From: UBA6136 sp039795615
Lineage (GTDB): Bacteria; Pseudomonadota; Gammaproteobacteria; Methylococcales; Methylococcaceae
Assembly: GCA_039795615.1 (NCBI GenBank)
Contig: JBDKLO010000155.1
Coordinates: forward strand, 1-7,418
DNA length: 7,418 nt
Direction of reading: 5' to 3'
Shown here: one piece after another, positions 6,685 to 7,418 of the stretch
Position numbering within the stretch: position 1 is the first letter of the stretch
Layout: each line of letters opens with the position of its first letter
Notes under the pieces: generated by a model
Told to the model about the DNA's origin: nothing
The model's database searches: none
What the model saw: the letters and a program-made list of their open reading frames with translations, nothing else
Program-made: the position numbers and the translations under genes

Positions 6685-7270
6685 GTTCAACGCCGAACGT
6701 CGTCAGCATTTCGACCAAAGCGATCAGGGGTAGGCCCACGAGCGCACTCGGGTCGCGGCTCTCAATTTTTTGAAAGAGGGTAATTCCCAGACCTTCGGCC
6801 TTAAAACTGCCAGCACAGTCGAACGGGCGATCGGCTTCGAGGTAGCGGACGATTTGCGCGTGGCTTAGAGCCCTGAAATAAACTCTTGTGGTTTCCAGCT
6901 GGGAAAGGCTTTTGCCACCGTCAATATCGGTGACACTGACGGCGGTATAGAATTCGACACAACGGCCTGAGCTTAAAGTGAGCTGTTCGATGGCCCGATC
7001 CATATCGCCCGGTTTGCCGATGACGCGATTGTCGATGCTTGCAACTTGATCCGAACCGATCACGAGGGTGTTCGGGAAGTGGGTAGTGATCGCTCGAGAT
7101 TTTGCGAGGGCCAGTCGCGAGGCAATTGCTACCGGGGATTCCCCGGGGAGAGGGGTTTCATCAACGGCTGGATTCGCCGTTTCAAAGGGGATCCTGAGTT
7201 TATTTAGGAGTTCACTTCGATATTTCGAGGTGGAAGCCAGAACGATCTGAGGGTATTTATTTACTTTCAT
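6677..7270 (-). CDS. yceF: Maf-family nucleotide pyrophosphatase, YceF type (7-methyl-GTP pyrophosphatase)
   Basis: Maf proteins hydrolyse non-canonical nucleoside triphosphates to monophosphate and pyrophosphate; the YceF/MafB branch prefers 7-methyl-GTP. The 197-residue product matches E. coli YceF (about 194) throughout. It has VLASTSKYRSELL (10-22), the VDETP loop (36-40), catalytic Asp74 in IGSDQV, GKP (85-87), FYTAVSV and the YceF-type CAGSFKAEGLGITLF (152-166), ending with DPSALVGLPLIAL. The CAGSFK-EG block separates it from the YhdE (dTTP/UTP) branch. An in-frame ATG at 7291 would add seven residues. I prefer 7270 because AGG lies five bases before it, family N-termini start close to the LAS motif, and the codons of the longer start overlap the -35 of the divergent yceD promoter. 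It is convergent with the transglycosylase and divergent from yceD, the usual gammaproteobacterial arrangement. Confidence 0.95.
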   Translation of the reverse strand: MKVNKYPQIVLASTSKYRSELLNKLRIPFETANPAVDETPLPGESPVAIASRLALAKSRAITTHFPNTLVIGSDQVASIDNRVIGKPGDMDRAIEQLTLSSGRCVEFYTAVSVTDIDGGKSLSQLETTRVYFRALSHAQIVRYLEADRPFDCAGSFKAEGLGITLFQKIESRDPSALVGLPLIALVEMLTTFGVELP

Positions 7271-7284
7271 CGATGCCTGAGTCT

Positions 7285-7314
7285 TTGACATTGGGCTACT
7301 AGGACCGGTATCAT
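7285..7314 (+). promoter_or_regulatory. Strong sigma-70 promoter for yceD
   Basis: A perfect TTGACA -35 (7285-7290) and a TATCAT -10 (7309-7314, five of six matches) are separated by 18 bases. This is the best promoter match in the window and points toward yceD and presumably the downstream rpmF region. Transcription would start near 7320-7322, only a few bases before the yceD ATG at 7324, implying a nearly leaderless message from this promoter. Confidence 0.6.
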
Positions 7315-7323
7315 TCGCCGATT

Positions 7324-7418
7324 ATGCCTGAGCATTTGCCAGACGCCGTCGATCCTGTGGCCTTCGCTGAAAAGCGTGGTCATCTGGTCGGCCGATTGGC
7401 TATCGGTGGTCTGGATCG
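7324..7418 (+). CDS. yceD: YceD (DUF177) 23S rRNA accumulation protein, N-terminal part (runs off the right edge)
   Basis: Thirty-one complete codons are visible before the window ends. The stretch VDPVAFAEKRGHLVGRLAIG matches the N-terminus of the YceD/DUF177 family, with the usual DP...A..RG..L.G.L pattern. YceD is needed for normal 23S rRNA levels in E. coli and plants and is normally encoded just upstream of rpmF (ribosomal protein L32) and plsX; those genes would lie beyond the right edge. The conserved Cys-x-x-Cys region is not in view. The ATG at 7324 is the only ordinary start: the frame is closed by TAG at 7300-7302 and no ATG, GTG or TTG lies between. There is no Shine-Dalgarno sequence at usable distance (AGGA at 7301 is 19 bases away). 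Divergence from yceF supports the identification. Confidence 0.88.
   Translation, partial: MPEHLPDAVDPVAFAEKRGHLVGRLAIGGLD

Noticed and set aside
1..7418. Search for mobile elements, CRISPR repeats, tRNA/rRNA genes, toxin-antitoxin or defence genes
   Set aside because: No repeat arrays, transposase-like frames, RNA gene signatures or defence-type domains were seen; gene content and composition look like core chromosome throughout.

Overview
The window looks like ordinary chromosome from a gammaproteobacterium. All seven genes have recognisable or plausible proteobacterial identities. Several orders and architectures are typical of that class: maf/yceF divergent from yceD, an HrpA of about 1300 residues with a C-terminal DUF3418 region, the non-folate PurT formyltransferase, and a DUF4124-SLT lytic transglycosylase. 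I see no insertion sequence, phage gene, tRNA, rRNA, CRISPR array or obvious foreign island, and no gene-free stretch longer than 300 bases. A narrower taxonomic call is not supported by the sequence.

Layout. Positions 1-169 (minus) hold the first 56 codons of mutL, running off the left edge. A short divergent intergenic region (170-286) carries a bulged hairpin, a very strong Shine-Dalgarno sequence and a 22-codon open frame (222-290). The stop of this frame overlaps the start of hrpA (287-4186, plus), an intact DEAH-box RNA helicase. Facing hrpA is a 123-residue protein of unknown function (4212-4583, minus). It is divergent from purT (start taken at 4717, end 5913, plus), and a secreted lytic transglycosylase (5936-6670, plus) follows 22 bases later, probably in the same transcript. 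Convergent with that, only six bases between stops, is the Maf/YceF nucleotide pyrophosphatase (6677-7270, minus). At the right edge yceD (DUF177) begins at 7324 on the plus strand, behind a near-consensus sigma-70 promoter.

Functionally this is a set of housekeeping genes rather than one pathway: mismatch repair (MutL), RNA/ribosome quality control (HrpA), purine synthesis (PurT), cell-wall turnover (SLT protein), nucleotide-pool cleaning (YceF) and 23S rRNA maturation (YceD).

The unusual signals lie in the control regions: the leader ORF coupled to hrpA, the almost leaderless yceD start, and the orphan 123-residue protein next to purT. I found no convincing new multi-gene system.
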